From assembly GCA_037953745.1 (NCBI GenBank), contig JBAKBP010001585.1, forward strand, positions 62,001 through 126,000: 64,000 nt of DNA. The letters are read 5' to 3'. This stretch comes from Lithodes maja. Lineage: Eukaryota > Arthropoda > Malacostraca > Decapoda > Lithodidae. The first letter of the stretch is position 1; each line of letters starts with the position of its first letter. The position numbers and the translations under genes are program-made. A model generated the notes under the pieces. That model made no database searches. It saw only the letters and a list, made by a program, of their open reading frames with translations, and was not told where the DNA came from. Shown piece by piece: positions 1 to 10,522 of this stretch.

Positions 1-3000
1 TTTGCGGACGGAAAGGCGGAAAAGCCATTCCTGAATGGAAAGAACTAAAGGGTGTAGAGCAGGGGAGGACTGTAAGAGAAGGAGAGCACTGAGAGAATCA
101 GAGAACAAAGTAAAGGACGAGGAGGGGAAGGAACACATAAAACGGAGGGCAATAAAAATAGCATAAAGTTCAGCAGTTAATATACTGGCAACGGGAGGTA
201 AAGAATATTGATACGAGCAAGTGGGAAAAAGGACGGCAAACCCCACGCCTACCGACGTCTTGGAGCCATCAGTAAACACAGGAGTGGTTGTAGCGTGAAG
301 AGAGAGGTGATCTAAGAAACGAGACCGAAGAACGAGGGGAGAAGTAGAGGACTTGGAACAAGGGAGGATGGAAGGGCAAACCGAAGGACGAGGGAAAAGC
401 CAGGGGGGAAAAGAGCAAAAGCGGAAAGGGAGGACGTTAGAAACAGGGAAAGAGCACGAGGCGAGCAGCGAGAGCATGCGGACAGAAAACGGAGAACCAA
501 GACGGGGGTGAGACGAAAAAGTAGCAACGACCGAAGGGGGAAGGGAAAGATGTGAAGATGGGAATTGTTGAAGGCGAGCGTAAGAACGAAGGGACAGAAG
601 AGCCCGACGGCGATAAAGAGAAGGGAAACCAGACTCAGCATAGAGGCTTTCAACAGGAGAGGAACGAAAAGCACCAAGGGCAAGACGAAGACCAGAGTGA
701 TGAACAGAATCAAGAGCATGGAGAACAGAATCAGAGGCTGAAGAGTAAACTTGACAGCCATAATCCAACTTAGAGAGGACAAGAACCGTATGAAGCCGAA
801 GAAGAAGCGCTCGATCAGCACCCCAAGTGAGGTGGGACAAGGACTGAAGAAGGCGGAGGCGGAGTAAGGCAGCAACCTTGAGAGAAGAAACATGAGCGGA
901 CCAATTAAGACGAGAATCAAAAGTAAGACCCAAAAAAGTAGTAGAGGAACGATAAGGGAGGGCAGTACCATAAAGAGTAAGAGGAGGATGAGGAATAGAA
1001 TGGCAACGAGTAAAGGACATCGCGCAGGATTTGGAGGTGGAAAAACGGAACCCGTGGCGGGTTGCCCATGAAGAAACAGCCAGAATAGCGGATTGGATAA
1101 AAAGACGTAAAGCAGCAATATCTGAGTCGGCTGCGTAAATCGCAAAGTCGTCGACATACAAGGAAGACCGAACCCCGACAGGAAGAGAAGACACGATACC
1201 GTTGATAGCAATGAGAAAAAGGACGGTACTCAGGACACAACCCTGAGGGACACCTTCCAACTGAGGGTAAAGACGAGACAAGTGGGAAGCGACTCTGACA
1301 CGAAAGGACCGAGAAGAAAGAAAATTCTGAATAAAGACTCCTAGATTACCGTAAATGCCACAAGAACGGAGCTGACGCAAAATGTGGTACTTCCAGGTAG
1401 AATCATAGGCCTTTTCGAGATCGAAAAAAACAGCAATGACAGTTTGACGACGAGCAAAAGCCGTCCTGATATAAGAATCCAAGCGAATGAGGGGGTCAAG
1501 CGTACTACGAGCACGCCTGAACCCGAACTGGGAAGAAGACAACAAATGGCGCGACTCAAGAATCCACATGAGACGAGCGTTAATCATACGTTCAAAGAGT
1601 TTACACAGGCAACTGGTAAGGACAATAGGGCGATAGTCCTGTGGGGAGAACCCAGACTTGCCAGGTTTAAGAAAAGGTATGGTCAGGGCAGTACTCCAAG
1701 AGGGAGGGAAAACACCAGAAGACCAAATCTTGTTATAGAGAGCTAACAAGAAGACCAGAGCTTGCGAAGAAAGATGTTTGAGCATGAGATAATGGATACC
1801 ATCAGGACCCTCCGAAGTGTTCTTACAGGCACGGAGAGCGGTGCGTAACTCAGTTGAGGAAAAAGGAGCATTATAGGATTCGTCAGAGGAAAGACTAAAA
1901 GTAATTGGAGTACTTTCCGCAACGACTTTAAGCGAGTGAAACTCAGCAGAGAGGTGAGAACCACTGCTAACTGAGCTAAAGTACGAGCCCAATCGATCAG
2001 CAATTGTTTCGGAGTCTGCCACAGAAACACCATCAATGCGGAGGACTGGAGCACGGAAGGGAAGATGTTTACCAGAGATCTTACGAATACGTTTCCAAAC
2101 CGAAGCGACAGGAGTGCGAGACGTAATAGAAGAAACATAGGACTCCCAACTCCGGCGTTTAGCGGCTTTGGTAGTACGACGGAAAAGAGCAGACGCACGG
2201 CGAAAGAGAAAAAATGACTCCTGAGAAGCAGGGGTGAGACGCTTACGGCGAAAACTTTTCCAAGCCGCCCGTTTAACCCGGAGGGCCCTGGAACACTCAG
2301 GAGACCACCAAGGGACGCATTTAGACGAGAAAGGGCGAGACGTCCGGGGAATGGACGGCAAAGCAGCACCGAAAACCAGATCCAGAAAAAACGAGAGCAT
2401 GACACGGACCGATGAGAAAGGAGGAGGAAGCAAAGAAGGAACAGTAAGGGAAGCGAAAGAAGACCAGTCCGCCCGCTGGAAGCACCAACGAGGGGAGTTA
2501 GGAGTAGGAGAGTAGGTAGTCAGAGAAAGGAGAATGGGAAAATGGTCGGAATTGTGAGAATTCTCGAGAACTGACCAATGAAAATCAAGGGAAACTGAAG
2601 GGGAACACAGGGAAAGATCGATACAGGAAAACGTACGAGTCCGAGCATCAAAATGAGTAGGAGTACCAGAATTAAGGATAAAAAGATTACGGGCCGAGAG
2701 AAAAGGTTCAAGCCGACGACCCCGGGGCGAAATAACATTGTCACCCCACAAGGTGTGCCGACCATTAAAATCACCAAGGACTAAGAATGGAGTGGGCAAC
2801 TTAGATAAAATCCCGGAGAATTCGGTAAAATCGATGGGAAGAGAAGGCGACAAATATACAGAAACCACTGTCAACCAGCGGTCAAGATAGACTCTAGCAA
2901 AGGTGCAAGGGAAATGGGTAGAAAAGGACAGCTCTTCAAAAGGGACAGAACGATGAATAAGAAGACAAGTATCATGGAGAGAGTGGGGAGAACTATAAAA

Positions 3001-3144
3001 AGAGTAATGAGGAAAGGGAACAGGAGAAGAGAAAAGACGAGTCTCCTGAAGACAAACGACCTTAGGGGAGTGAAGAGAAAGAAGAAAACTTAAGTCAATC
3101 CTTTGAGCATGAAGACTACGAAGATTCCACTGCAAAATGGACAT
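1..3144 (-). CDS. LINE-A ORF2: endonuclease-RT-RNase H polyprotein, C-terminus outside window
   Basis: Reading the minus strand from the ATG at 3144-3142 (MSILQWNLRSLHAQ) gives an open frame with no stop to base 1, about 1048 codons. Endonuclease motifs: VVCLQETRL near 3060, LVLGDFNG near 2765, NSDHFPI near 2545. RT motifs: DYRPIV near 1625, FFDLEKAYDSTW near 1395-1425 (motif A), LEGVPQGCVLS near 1230-1260, SLYVDDFAIYA near 1130-1155 (motif C). RNase H begins at VFTDGSKTSVGVGFAV near 225-275 and continues through TAELYAI near 165 and FSDSLSALL near 85; its end lies beyond the window. An in-frame TAA sits just upstream of the chosen ATG. EN-RT-RNase H order is known from I-group and some Jockey-like LINEs; the exact clade is not certain. 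The uninterrupted frame makes this one of the better preserved elements here. Confidence 0.88.
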   Translation of the reverse strand, partial: MSILQWNLRSLHAQRIDLSFLLSLHSPKVVCLQETRLFSSPVPFPHYSFYSSPHSLHDTCLLIHRSVPFEELSFSTHFPCTFARVYLDRWLTVVSVYLSPSLPIDFTEFSGILSKLPTPFLVLGDFNGRHTLWGDNVISPRGRRLEPFLSARNLFILNSGTPTHFDARTRTFSCIDLSLCSPSVSLDFHWSVLENSHNSDHFPILLSLTTYSPTPNSPRWCFQRADWSSFASLTVPSLLPPPFSSVRVMLSFFLDLVFGAALPSIPRTSRPFSSKCVPWWSPECSRALRVKRAAWKSFRRKRLTPASQESFFLFRRASALFRRTTKAAKRRSWESYVSSITSRTPVASVWKRIRKISGKHLPFRAPVLRIDGVSVADSETIADRLGSYFSSVSSGSHLSAEFHSLKVVAESTPITFSLSSDESYNAPFSSTELRTALRACKNTSEGPDGIHYLMLKHLSSQALVFLLALYNKIWSSGVFPPSWSTALTIPFLKPGKSGFSPQDYRPIVLTSCLCKLFERMINARLMWILESRHLLSSSQFGFRRARSTLDPLIRLDSYIRTAFARRQTVIAVFFDLEKAYDSTWKYHILRQLRSCGIYGNLGVFIQNFLSSRSFRVRVASHLSRLYPQLEGVPQGCVLSTVLFLIAINGIVSSLPVGVRSSLYVDDFAIYAADSDIAALRLFIQSAILAVSSWATRHGFRFSTSKSCAMSFTRCHSIPHPPLTLYGTALPYRSSTTFLGLTFDSRLNWSAHVSSLKVAALLRLRLLQSLSHLTWGADRALLLRLHTVLVLSKLDYGCQVYSSASDSVLHALDSVHHSGLRLALGAFRSSPVESLYAESGFPSLYRRRALLSLRSYARLQQFPSSHLSLPPSVVATFSSHPRLGSPFSVRMLSLLASCSFPVSNVLPFRFCSFPPWLFPRPSVCPSILPCSKSSTSPLVLRSRFLDHLSLHATTTPVFTDGSKTSVGVGFAVLFPTCSYQYSLPPVASILTAELYAIFIALRFMCSFPSSSFTLFSDSLSALLLLQSSPALHPLVLSIQEWLFRLSVRK

Positions 3145-3498
3145 AATTAAAGAAAAAGAAAAAAGAAACTAAGAGGAGACTAAAGGACGAAAAAACAACG
3201 AAAACAGACAAAAGAAAACCATAAAAGGAGGCAAAAGCCACCGAAAATAAGAACACACAGAAAAAGAGGAAGGACACACAGAGAAGGAAAGAAATATACA
3301 CAAATAACAATAAAGGGAAAACACACACACTTATGTACAACTAAGAAAAGGTGAATGAGGATAACGTGGAGAAGTAAAAGGAGGCAAAAGCCAACAAAAA
3401 AAGAAAGGGAAGAATACACACTTACGCACAACAATGAAAAGTCGGATGGGTGAAAAAAAATTAAAGACAAAAAAGATTAAAAAGAAAACGCGTACAAG
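3145..3498 (-). repeat. 5' leader of LINE-A with imperfect tandem units
   Basis: This pyrimidine-rich (minus strand) stretch precedes LINE-A ORF2. Two imperfect units can be seen: the block from GGAGGCAAAAGCC at about 3226 to ACACACTTATGTACAAC near 3342 recurs as GGAGGCAAAAGCC at about 3381 to ACACACTTACGCACAAC near 3433. Repeated 5' units can serve as LINE promoters, but nothing here proves that. The stretch runs into the gap, so the 5' end of LINE-A is unknown. Confidence 0.5.
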
Positions 3499-3698
3499 NN
3501 NNNNNNNNNNNNNNNNNNNNNNNNNNNNNNNNNNNNNNNNNNNNNNNNNNNNNNNNNNNNNNNNNNNNNNNNNNNNNNNNNNNNNNNNNNNNNNNNNNNN
3601 NNNNNNNNNNNNNNNNNNNNNNNNNNNNNNNNNNNNNNNNNNNNNNNNNNNNNNNNNNNNNNNNNNNNNNNNNNNNNNNNNNNNNNNNNNNNNNNNNN
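3499..3698. other. assembly gap (200 N)
   Basis: Exactly 200 consecutive N separate LINE-A from LINE-B, probably a placeholder of unknown real length. LINE-B loses its RT downstream of motif A at this point, so sequence is missing rather than deleted by evolution. Confidence 0.99.
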
Positions 3699-5467
3699 GT
3701 GTCAAAAGCCGCAGAGAGATCAAGCAAGACCAATAGTGAGGCCACACCATTGCAAATGTTCTCAACTAGATCATTATGCACTCTAATCAATGCTGTTTCA
3801 GTTGAATGATGCTGTCGGTAAGCAGACTGAAAAATTGGGATAGTTTCATTCTGCTGAAGTAGTGGTTGTAATTGGTCAAGTATTGCACGCTCTAATATCT
3901 TTGATATGAAGGACAGGTTGGAGACAGGACGATAGTTCAACATGTTCTCAACATCAAGTCCAGGTTTCTTTAGAGTAGGTCGGAGTAGTGCATGCTTTTC
4001 AGAATGTGGGAAGCTACCTTCAGAGAAGCACTTATTAATTATTTTGGAAATAAACTCAACTGTGTGATCATAGACTCTTGGTAGCTTGGAAACATTTATG
4101 GGATCCAACGGGCAAAATGTTTTATTGAGGTTTCTTATGTAGGACGAGATCATGTCCACCTCTACTGAGTGAAAGGATGAGAGGACATTATTAGGAATGT
4201 GTCGGGGTTGGAGTACAACTGAAAGTTCTTCACCAACAGAAGCATCATCCAGTTCCTGTCTTATGCGAGTTATCTTGCCAGCAAAAAATGCCACAAAGTT
4301 AGCAGCCAACTCGGCATCGGGTACAGAAGGTCTTAAGCTGACTCTTGTTTTTCCAAGTAAACTGTTTACAATTGAAGCCAACCTCCTCTGGTCGTTACCA
4401 CACGAGTCAACTTTTCCCTGATAATACACTTTCTTTTCATCTTTGATTTTGTGGACCACAGCTCTTCTGGCTGACAGATATTGCAACCATGTAGAGTCTG
4501 TTTTATTTTTCCGCCATTCACGTTCAGCTCTTCTACGCGCTCTTCTAAGAAATTTAACTCGAGTGCTATACCAGGGCGAATCATCTCGTACCATGATTTT
4601 CTTCTCTACTTCTGGACAGTGATGATCGAACACTAATTTAAGTGCATTTCCATGTACCTCCACCAGCTCATCTGAAGTAAGGTTGGAAGTATCAATACTT
4701 CCCAAGTACTGTTTTACTTCACTGCTAGCCAAATTTAGGTCTGCATTTTTATAATTTCTAAATCTGATTACTTTTTCATGTGTGAGTGGCTTAGGGAAAT
4801 CAAAGCTGAAAGTAATCAAAGCATGATCAGAGGTATTAGGGTCAGCATTCTCAACATCAACATCCAGAAAACCACCACAACCCACAGGAGAGAAAACCAA
4901 GTCAAGGGTGTGTCCTAAGATATGAGTTGGGTGGGACACATGGTTTACAAAATTGTTCTGATCAGTCAACTCAAGGAACTCAGGAGAGAATGGCTTCAGA
5001 TGAGGGCTGTCAACCCAGTAATTAAAATCTCCACATATCAAAAGTCTTCCGGTTTTAGCAGAAAATTCCTCGAGAAACTGCCCAAACTCTTCCATAAAAC
5101 CCCTATCTGTGCCGCGATGGCCAGGCCTATAGACAACTGCCATTCTTAGAATTTGTTGATGGAGTTTTATTTCCACTTCCAACAGTTCATAATAAAGAGG
5201 GGCTGGGTTATGGCTTATTTGCAAGATATTCACCAGAGATGTGGAGTAGACAACTGCCACTCCACCACCCGGATGATCTCCCCTAGGCCTAGGAACATTT
5301 ATTATGGAATGGGTTTTAGGCAATGCCGCCTGGATAATATTCAGATCTGACTCGAACAACCAGGTCTCAGTGAGACATAATACATCAAGGTTACGTTCAT
5401 CCAAGATCTCGCAAATATGATCCATTTTGTTACGCAAGGAACGAACATTCAACAGACCCAGTTTCAA
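3699..5467 (-). CDS. LINE-B endonuclease-RT (CR1/L2-like), cut by gap
   Basis: The minus-strand frame carries an APE-type endonuclease followed by the start of an RT. Endonuclease motifs in order: GLLNVRSLRNKMDHI, LCLTETWL, GGGVAVVY, VVYRPG, LLICGDFNYW, NTSDHALITF. A basic linker (RRARRRAEREWRK) follows, then RT blocks LDPINVSKLP, YRPVSNLSFISKILERAI, FQSAYRQHHSTETALIRV and VLLDLSAAFD (motif A), where the N gap begins. The LLDLSAAFD form is typical of the L2/CR1 group. There is no good ATG: the frame opens after a TGA near 5520 and the 5467 position is a TTG, so the copy is probably 5'-truncated or its start lies in lost sequence. Confidence 0.8.
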
Positions 5468-6117
5468 CCGGCTCCCATGTGCATTTTTCAGTTTTTTGAA
5501 CCTACAAAATTGGTGTTCTCAATAACTTTATTTCTCTGAGCTGTCATTAAAGGACAATTTCTACTTGAGGCGAAATGATTTGGCGGCTCCGTAACTGATG
5601 TGGAGCTCATACAATTTATACATTAACTCATGTTCCCTGTGTTCTCGAGAGGCCGGCAGTGTAGCCAGTAGTGAGCATAGCTGGGAAAAATATACCGATA
5701 TATGCTAAACTCCCATGTTCGTGGCATCACTGCAAGAGAACCACGAGTGCTACGTAGCTCGTTCTGCTCTCATTTTGAAGTTTTTAGTGCCTATTTTGTT
5801 GCTAAATATTTATTTTTTTCATGCAGATGCTTGATTTATCATGCAGGAGGGCCTGAATATGCCCAAATGAGCCCAAAACACCCCGCTAGACAAGGGTTAA
5901 ATATTCCAGCCTCCCCGTACCCGGCTGAATCTGCGCATATTCAGGATTTTTGGGTATTCATAACTATGCAAAAAAAAAAAAAAATTGCCTGATCTAGGTT
6001 TTATATATTATATAAGAAGGCAGTACTAATTGTTATCTTGCGAATGGTGAAGGCTAGAACACTCTAGACCAAGTGGTTCAGTACTGAACTATTGATGATG
6101 AAAATATAAGGGATAGT
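5468..6117. other. spacer between LINE-B and piggyBac; ancient repeat at 5983-6075
   Basis: No gene seen. It holds an A-run near 5970 and, at about 5983-6075, a block (GCCTGATCTAGGTT ... GTTATCTTGCGAATGGTGAAGGCTAGAAC) that recurs at 10611-10633 plus 11661-11710. The second copy is split by the TA-flanked element at 10634-11621. Confidence 0.6.
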
Positions 6118-6121
6118 TTAA

Positions 6122-6137
6122 CCCTTCAACCCCGGGT
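6122..6137 (+). repeat. piggyBac left terminal inverted repeat
   Basis: CCCTTCAACCCCGGGT directly follows TTAA and pairs with the right end at 10507-10522. Confidence 0.88.
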
Positions 6138-6202
6138 GGTACACGTGTGTACCATTATGGTTTGACCCGAGGAACCCGGGTGGTACAACACTGTACCATT
6201 GC
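6130..6202 (+). repeat. piggyBac left subterminal repeat pair
   Basis: CCCGGGTGGTACA followed after a few bases by TGTACCATT occurs twice, starting at about 6132 and 6178. Each copy is itself an inverted repeat (GGTACA/TGTACC). Repeated subterminal motifs in DNA transposons are usually transposase binding sites; that role is inferred. Promoter function for the downstream gene is also possible. Confidence 0.6.
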
Positions 6203-6322
6203 TTGCGTATGTGCTTTCGAATGGCGCGCGTAAACATTTCGTTCCGTGGTCGCCAGGCGTCGCTAGGCGACGCCACCAGACAGCATGTACGCCACCAAAA
6301 CAGTCTCTACCCTGCCGCCAAC

Positions 6323-9247
6323 ATGGATACTAGCCCAAAAAGTGATTCCCCTGTGTCCGATTCCATGCTCCCTTCGACGCCTGCCCATGTTCGTCGCGCC
6401 CTAACGCAAAGGCACGTACAAGATGCGTTGACTCCCGGAGGTATTGAAATAGCTTTGAGGAGTTATGAACGTGGTGAAGGACAAAATAGTGTTGATGACT
6501 TGGGCAGTGATAGCTCCGAGTCTTATCAGTCTCACTATAGTGAAGATTTAGACGATCTAGACGAAATTCATCAAAGAGACGCGCAATTTGTTGGATTTGA
6601 GCATGACGATGAAAGTGATGATAGTACTGAACGTGATATAGTTGTGCAAGGTGATGAGAGTGTAGTGAGAGTGAGCGAATGGGACAGCACTAGGTCGACT
6701 GCCAAGTTTAGGTTGAGTGACACGACACCTAGCCCTTCGCCAGCTAAATCCCCATTCAAGATACGTTTCTATAAGAAGCAAGTTCTTGAAAAGGCGGCCG
6801 CGGCAGCCAGGAAAGAGGCCCTAAAACTTGGTGAGGGAGCAGTGCGTGAGGGTGCCAGTGAGGCTGAGCGTGAGGGTGAGGTTGACCCGCCATTGTCTTC
6901 CTTATCTACCCACGCCACCCAAGTTGCCCCAGGCGCCCGCCATTCTTCCCCACCACCACCACCAGCACTGCCTAGGGTTGAGGACCCCCCACTTTCGGCC
7001 TATTTACCCCCTATTTCCCCCGAGAGGAGACATACTACTACAGAAAAGGGAAAAGGGAGAAAATATGTGAAAAAAGGAGCTACAAGTAGGCGCTCTTTGT
7101 TCGAGGCTCCCGCGGCTTCCACCCCTGCCGGTCCCAGCCATACGCCCCCGCAAGTTTCCCCAGGGTCCACCCCACCTCTCCAGCCTACAACAGAGGTTCC
7201 TGATGATGTATTTGACCTCGCATCCATACCTGCACCTACAGACACTGAACCAGTGCTGTCTACGACTCGTCGTAGGCCAAGGAGCCCCGAACCTCTGCAT
7301 GAAGATGACAGAGCCTCACCTGCCACTCCTTCCCCACCTCGCCGACCTACACGCCGCCCACGCATCATTCGTTCCCCGCGAGATTATGAGGGGGGGTCTG
7401 AAGATGAAGGGCACCTCACAGATGACTCTGGCCATGATTACCTGGGTCCACCGTCAGGGCAAGATGACGGCTCTGACGACAACGACGATGACTTTATGGA
7501 CATCGACGACCCTCAACCCAGACGCTTTGCCCAGGGCCGTCGTGCTCCTGGCCGCCCTGGCCGCCGGGCTGGGCCTGGGCGCCGTCGCGCTCCTGGCCGC
7601 CCTAGGGTGCGCGCCGCCAAAGTTCGTGGGCGTCCTGCCCCAGCTGTAGCTCCTCGTCAGCGTCGCCAGAAGGACCCATTTTATATTTTCAACTGGCAGG
7701 ATGTGGCTGCTGATAAAGTGAATGACCCTGATGTAACCCCTTTTGATGAGGTACAGGAGGCTTCAGGAGTTACCCCAAGTTTTCCTGCAGGCCCCAATGC
7801 TCCACCACATGAGCTTTTTGAGGCATTTTTTGATAAGGAGGTTACTGAGTTTGTCATAGAAGAGACAAACAAGCACTACCAAATCCAGGTGAACTTTTTT
7901 GGCAAGGTGACCAAGGGCCACATGAAGCGGTGGACCCCAGTGACTCATCCCGAGTTCATGGTGTTCCTGGCAATCACCATGCTAATGCCTCATGTAAAGA
8001 AGCACAGGTTGGCTGACTATTGGATCACCAAAGATCTGATATCCACCCCTGCCTTCGGGAAATACATCTCTCGGGACCGGTACCTCGACATCCTCGGAGC
8101 GCTCCATCTTGTCACCAACACCGACATGCATCTCCCTGACAAGCTGTGGAAGATTAGGACGTTGTACGAGATGATGAGAGAACGTTTCACGTCATACTTC
8201 ACGCCCTTCTGCAACGTCTGTATTGACGAGTCTCTTGTGCTGTTCCGGGGAAAGCTGAGCTTCAGGCAGTACATCCCCTCAAAGAGACATCGCTTTGGTA
8301 TAAAGTTCTTTGTGCTGTGCGATTGCCAAACTGGCTATGTCCTGGACTTCCTGGTCTACAGCGGGAAGGAAGGGGACGTGGAAATAGACCCCCTCATTGG
8401 CTTTGGCGGAGCAGTGGTTCAAGCCATGATGAACCGGTACTTCCAGAAGAATCACGTCCTCTACACGGACAACTACTACACGTCCCCCACTCTCTCAAAG
8501 TACCTCCATCAGCGCAAGACGGGGACTGTAGGCACAGTTAGAGCGAAAAGGAAGGGCATGCCAACTTTCCCTCCTAAAACCAAGAAAGGCGATGTCTTCA
8601 AGAAGAAGTCGGGACCCATTCTGGCTATCCACTGGCACGACCAGCGGAAGGTCAACCTCCTGAGCACCGTCCACAAGGGGGAAATGGTTGAGACTGGCAA
8701 GGTGGATCGCCGCACCCAAGTCAGGGTGACCAAGCCCGATACTGTAATGGACTACAACATAAATATGAGGCTGGTGGACAAGTCCGACATGCAGATAGGC
8801 TTCATCGACTGTCTGCGTACCTCGTGCAGATGGTACAAAAAGTTCTTTCTGCACATGGTGGACATGTCAATGCTGAATGCCTATAATATCTACAGGCTTC
8901 GGAATCCGCGCACACCCAGGAAGTTCAGTAGCCTGCGGAGGTTCCAAAAACAGGTGTTGGTGGAGCTCCTGGACAGGTATGCTACGCCACAGAGGGCAGT
9001 GGCACAACCTGGGCGCCCCGTTCAGGACCGCATGCAGTGTGCACAGTATCTAAATGTGCACAAGCTCGGTTACCTGCCTCTGGAACGAGATGGAGTCACC
9101 ATTAGCAGAAGGCGGTGCCATGTCTGCTGGAACAGCCAGGTGAGGCCGAGGAAGCAGAAAAAGACCACCATGCAGTGTGTGGAGTGCCAGGTGTCACTAT
9201 GTGCTATACCGTGCTTTGCTGAATACCACACCAAGCAGGAGTACTAA
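6323..9247 (+). CDS. piggyBac transposase (PGBD-like, DDE_Tnp_1_7)
   Basis: Cut-and-paste transposase of the piggyBac family. The start at 6323 is chosen because it sits in a strong Kozak context (GCCGCCAACATGG); in-frame ATGs at 6209 and 6221 are alternatives. This gives 974 aa, long for the family because residues ~1-490 are an acidic, Pro/Ser-rich and then Arg/Gly/Pro-rich low-complexity tail. The catalytic domain starts near FEAFFDKEVTEFV. Putative catalytic Asp residues are visible at CIDESLVLF (about D635), LYTDNYYTSP (about D716) and MRLVDKSDMQ (about D819/D822). The C-terminus has the Cys-rich zinc finger CHVCW ... CVECQVSLCAIPCF. No stops or frameshifts. It is the only gene of this element. 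Confidence 0.93.
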   Translation: MDTSPKSDSPVSDSMLPSTPAHVRRALTQRHVQDALTPGGIEIALRSYERGEGQNSVDDLGSDSSESYQSHYSEDLDDLDEIHQRDAQFVGFEHDDESDDSTERDIVVQGDESVVRVSEWDSTRSTAKFRLSDTTPSPSPAKSPFKIRFYKKQVLEKAAAAARKEALKLGEGAVREGASEAEREGEVDPPLSSLSTHATQVAPGARHSSPPPPPALPRVEDPPLSAYLPPISPERRHTTTEKGKGRKYVKKGATSRRSLFEAPAASTPAGPSHTPPQVSPGSTPPLQPTTEVPDDVFDLASIPAPTDTEPVLSTTRRRPRSPEPLHEDDRASPATPSPPRRPTRRPRIIRSPRDYEGGSEDEGHLTDDSGHDYLGPPSGQDDGSDDNDDDFMDIDDPQPRRFAQGRRAPGRPGRRAGPGRRRAPGRPRVRAAKVRGRPAPAVAPRQRRQKDPFYIFNWQDVAADKVNDPDVTPFDEVQEASGVTPSFPAGPNAPPHELFEAFFDKEVTEFVIEETNKHYQIQVNFFGKVTKGHMKRWTPVTHPEFMVFLAITMLMPHVKKHRLADYWITKDLISTPAFGKYISRDRYLDILGALHLVTNTDMHLPDKLWKIRTLYEMMRERFTSYFTPFCNVCIDESLVLFRGKLSFRQYIPSKRHRFGIKFFVLCDCQTGYVLDFLVYSGKEGDVEIDPLIGFGGAVVQAMMNRYFQKNHVLYTDNYYTSPTLSKYLHQRKTGTVGTVRAKRKGMPTFPPKTKKGDVFKKKSGPILAIHWHDQRKVNLLSTVHKGEMVETGKVDRRTQVRVTKPDTVMDYNINMRLVDKSDMQIGFIDCLRTSCRWYKKFFLHMVDMSMLNAYNIYRLRNPRTPRKFSSLRRFQKQVLVELLDRYATPQRAVAQPGRPVQDRMQCAQYLNVHKLGYLPLERDGVTISRRRCHVCWNSQVRPRKQKKTTMQCVECQVSLCAIPCFAEYHTKQEY

Positions 9248-9426
9248 CTAATAATCATAGTGAAAGTACCAAAGACTGACAATATGTATGTATATAGGCA
9301 ACAAGTGGAAATAAAACAATGTACAGGTGTATTGTGATAAAAAAGTCATGTATTATGAAAACATATATAAATAAGTGAAAAAAGACACAATAAATTGTAT
9401 ATAAAACGTTTACAAAGCATATAACT

Positions 9427-10134
9427 AAGTGAAAGTGACACATGACATAATATTAGATGGCCAAAGTATAATAAACACCTGTGATAACGAATAATCAGTG
9501 CCTAATATAACAATAACCTACCTCAATTACTAATAAAATGTACCGTATCAAGTGAAAATGAGCATTATCAGTGACAGTGACACTCTCTCAAGCATATTTA
9601 CCAAAGTGAAAGTGACACATGACATAATATTAGATGGCCAAAGTATAATAAACACCTGTGATAACGAATAATCAGTGCCTAATATAACAATAACCTACCT
9701 CAATTACTAATAAAATGTACCGTATCAAGTGAAAATGAGCATTATCAGTGACAGTGACACTCTCTCAAGCATATTTACCAAAGTGAAAGTGACACACGAA
9801 GTAATATTAGATGGCCAAAGTATAATAAAGACCTGTGATAACGAATAATCACTGCCTAATATAACAATAACCTACCTCAATTACTAATAAAATGTACCGT
9901 ATCAAGTGAAAATGAGCATTATCAGTGACAGTGACACTCTCTCAAGCATATTTACCAAAGTGAAAGTGACACACGAACTAATATTAGATGGCCAAAGTAT
10001 AATAAACACCTGTGATAACGAATAATCAGTGCGTAATATAACAATAACCAGCCTCAATTACTCATAAAAACTACGGTATCGAGTGAAAATGTGAAATATT
10101 AGTGACAATGATAGCCTAATACACATATTTTATA
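9427..10134 (+). repeat. four copies of a 177-bp tandem repeat inside the piggyBac element
   Basis: The unit beginning AAGTGAAAGTGACACA starts at 9427, 9604, 9781 and 9958, an exact 177-bp period. The first three units are nearly identical and the fourth is diverged at its end. The array lies between the transposase stop and the right TIR. Its function is unknown. Confidence 0.95.
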
Positions 10135-10506
10135 TAATTGGACTCCAAATAACTATAATAACATCACTATCAATAAATAAAATCGCCTCCGGGAGGTAAA
10201 AAGTTTGGCGCGACGAGTGGCTAAGTGCGCAGTAGGTTAGCCAAGCCGGGGCCTGGGCCAAGGCGACGCATCCGAACGCGGTTAGATTTTCACGCATAAA
10301 AATCACTCCACTTCCCGCGCTCACCATTATGCAATCACTTGGGCTAGAGACCTCTACTCAACGGCATTCTACACATGAAGGTTTGTGCAACATTTTTCTT
10401 TTTTTTTTATAACTTTGTGTAATGTATTTCAGGAGTAACAGGTGAATCAACATGGACCAAAATTCCTCAAAACCCCCGGTCACAGAGTACAGTCACGATC
10501 TACCCT

Positions 10507-10522
10507 AGCCGGGGTTGGAGGG
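10507..10522 (-). repeat. piggyBac right terminal inverted repeat
   Basis: The reverse complement reads CCCTCCAACCCCGGCT, next to TTAA at 10523-10526. It matches the left TIR except at one base in the first 14. Confidence 0.88.

Noticed and set aside
312..1211. Long hydrophobic minus-strand frame that could be taken for a membrane protein
   Set aside because: It lies in another register of LINE-A ORF2, whose RT and RNase H motifs are clear in the true frame; the hydrophobicity is a composition effect.
3499..3698. Apparent frames crossing the N run
   Set aside because: They consist of X residues across an assembly gap and join unrelated elements.
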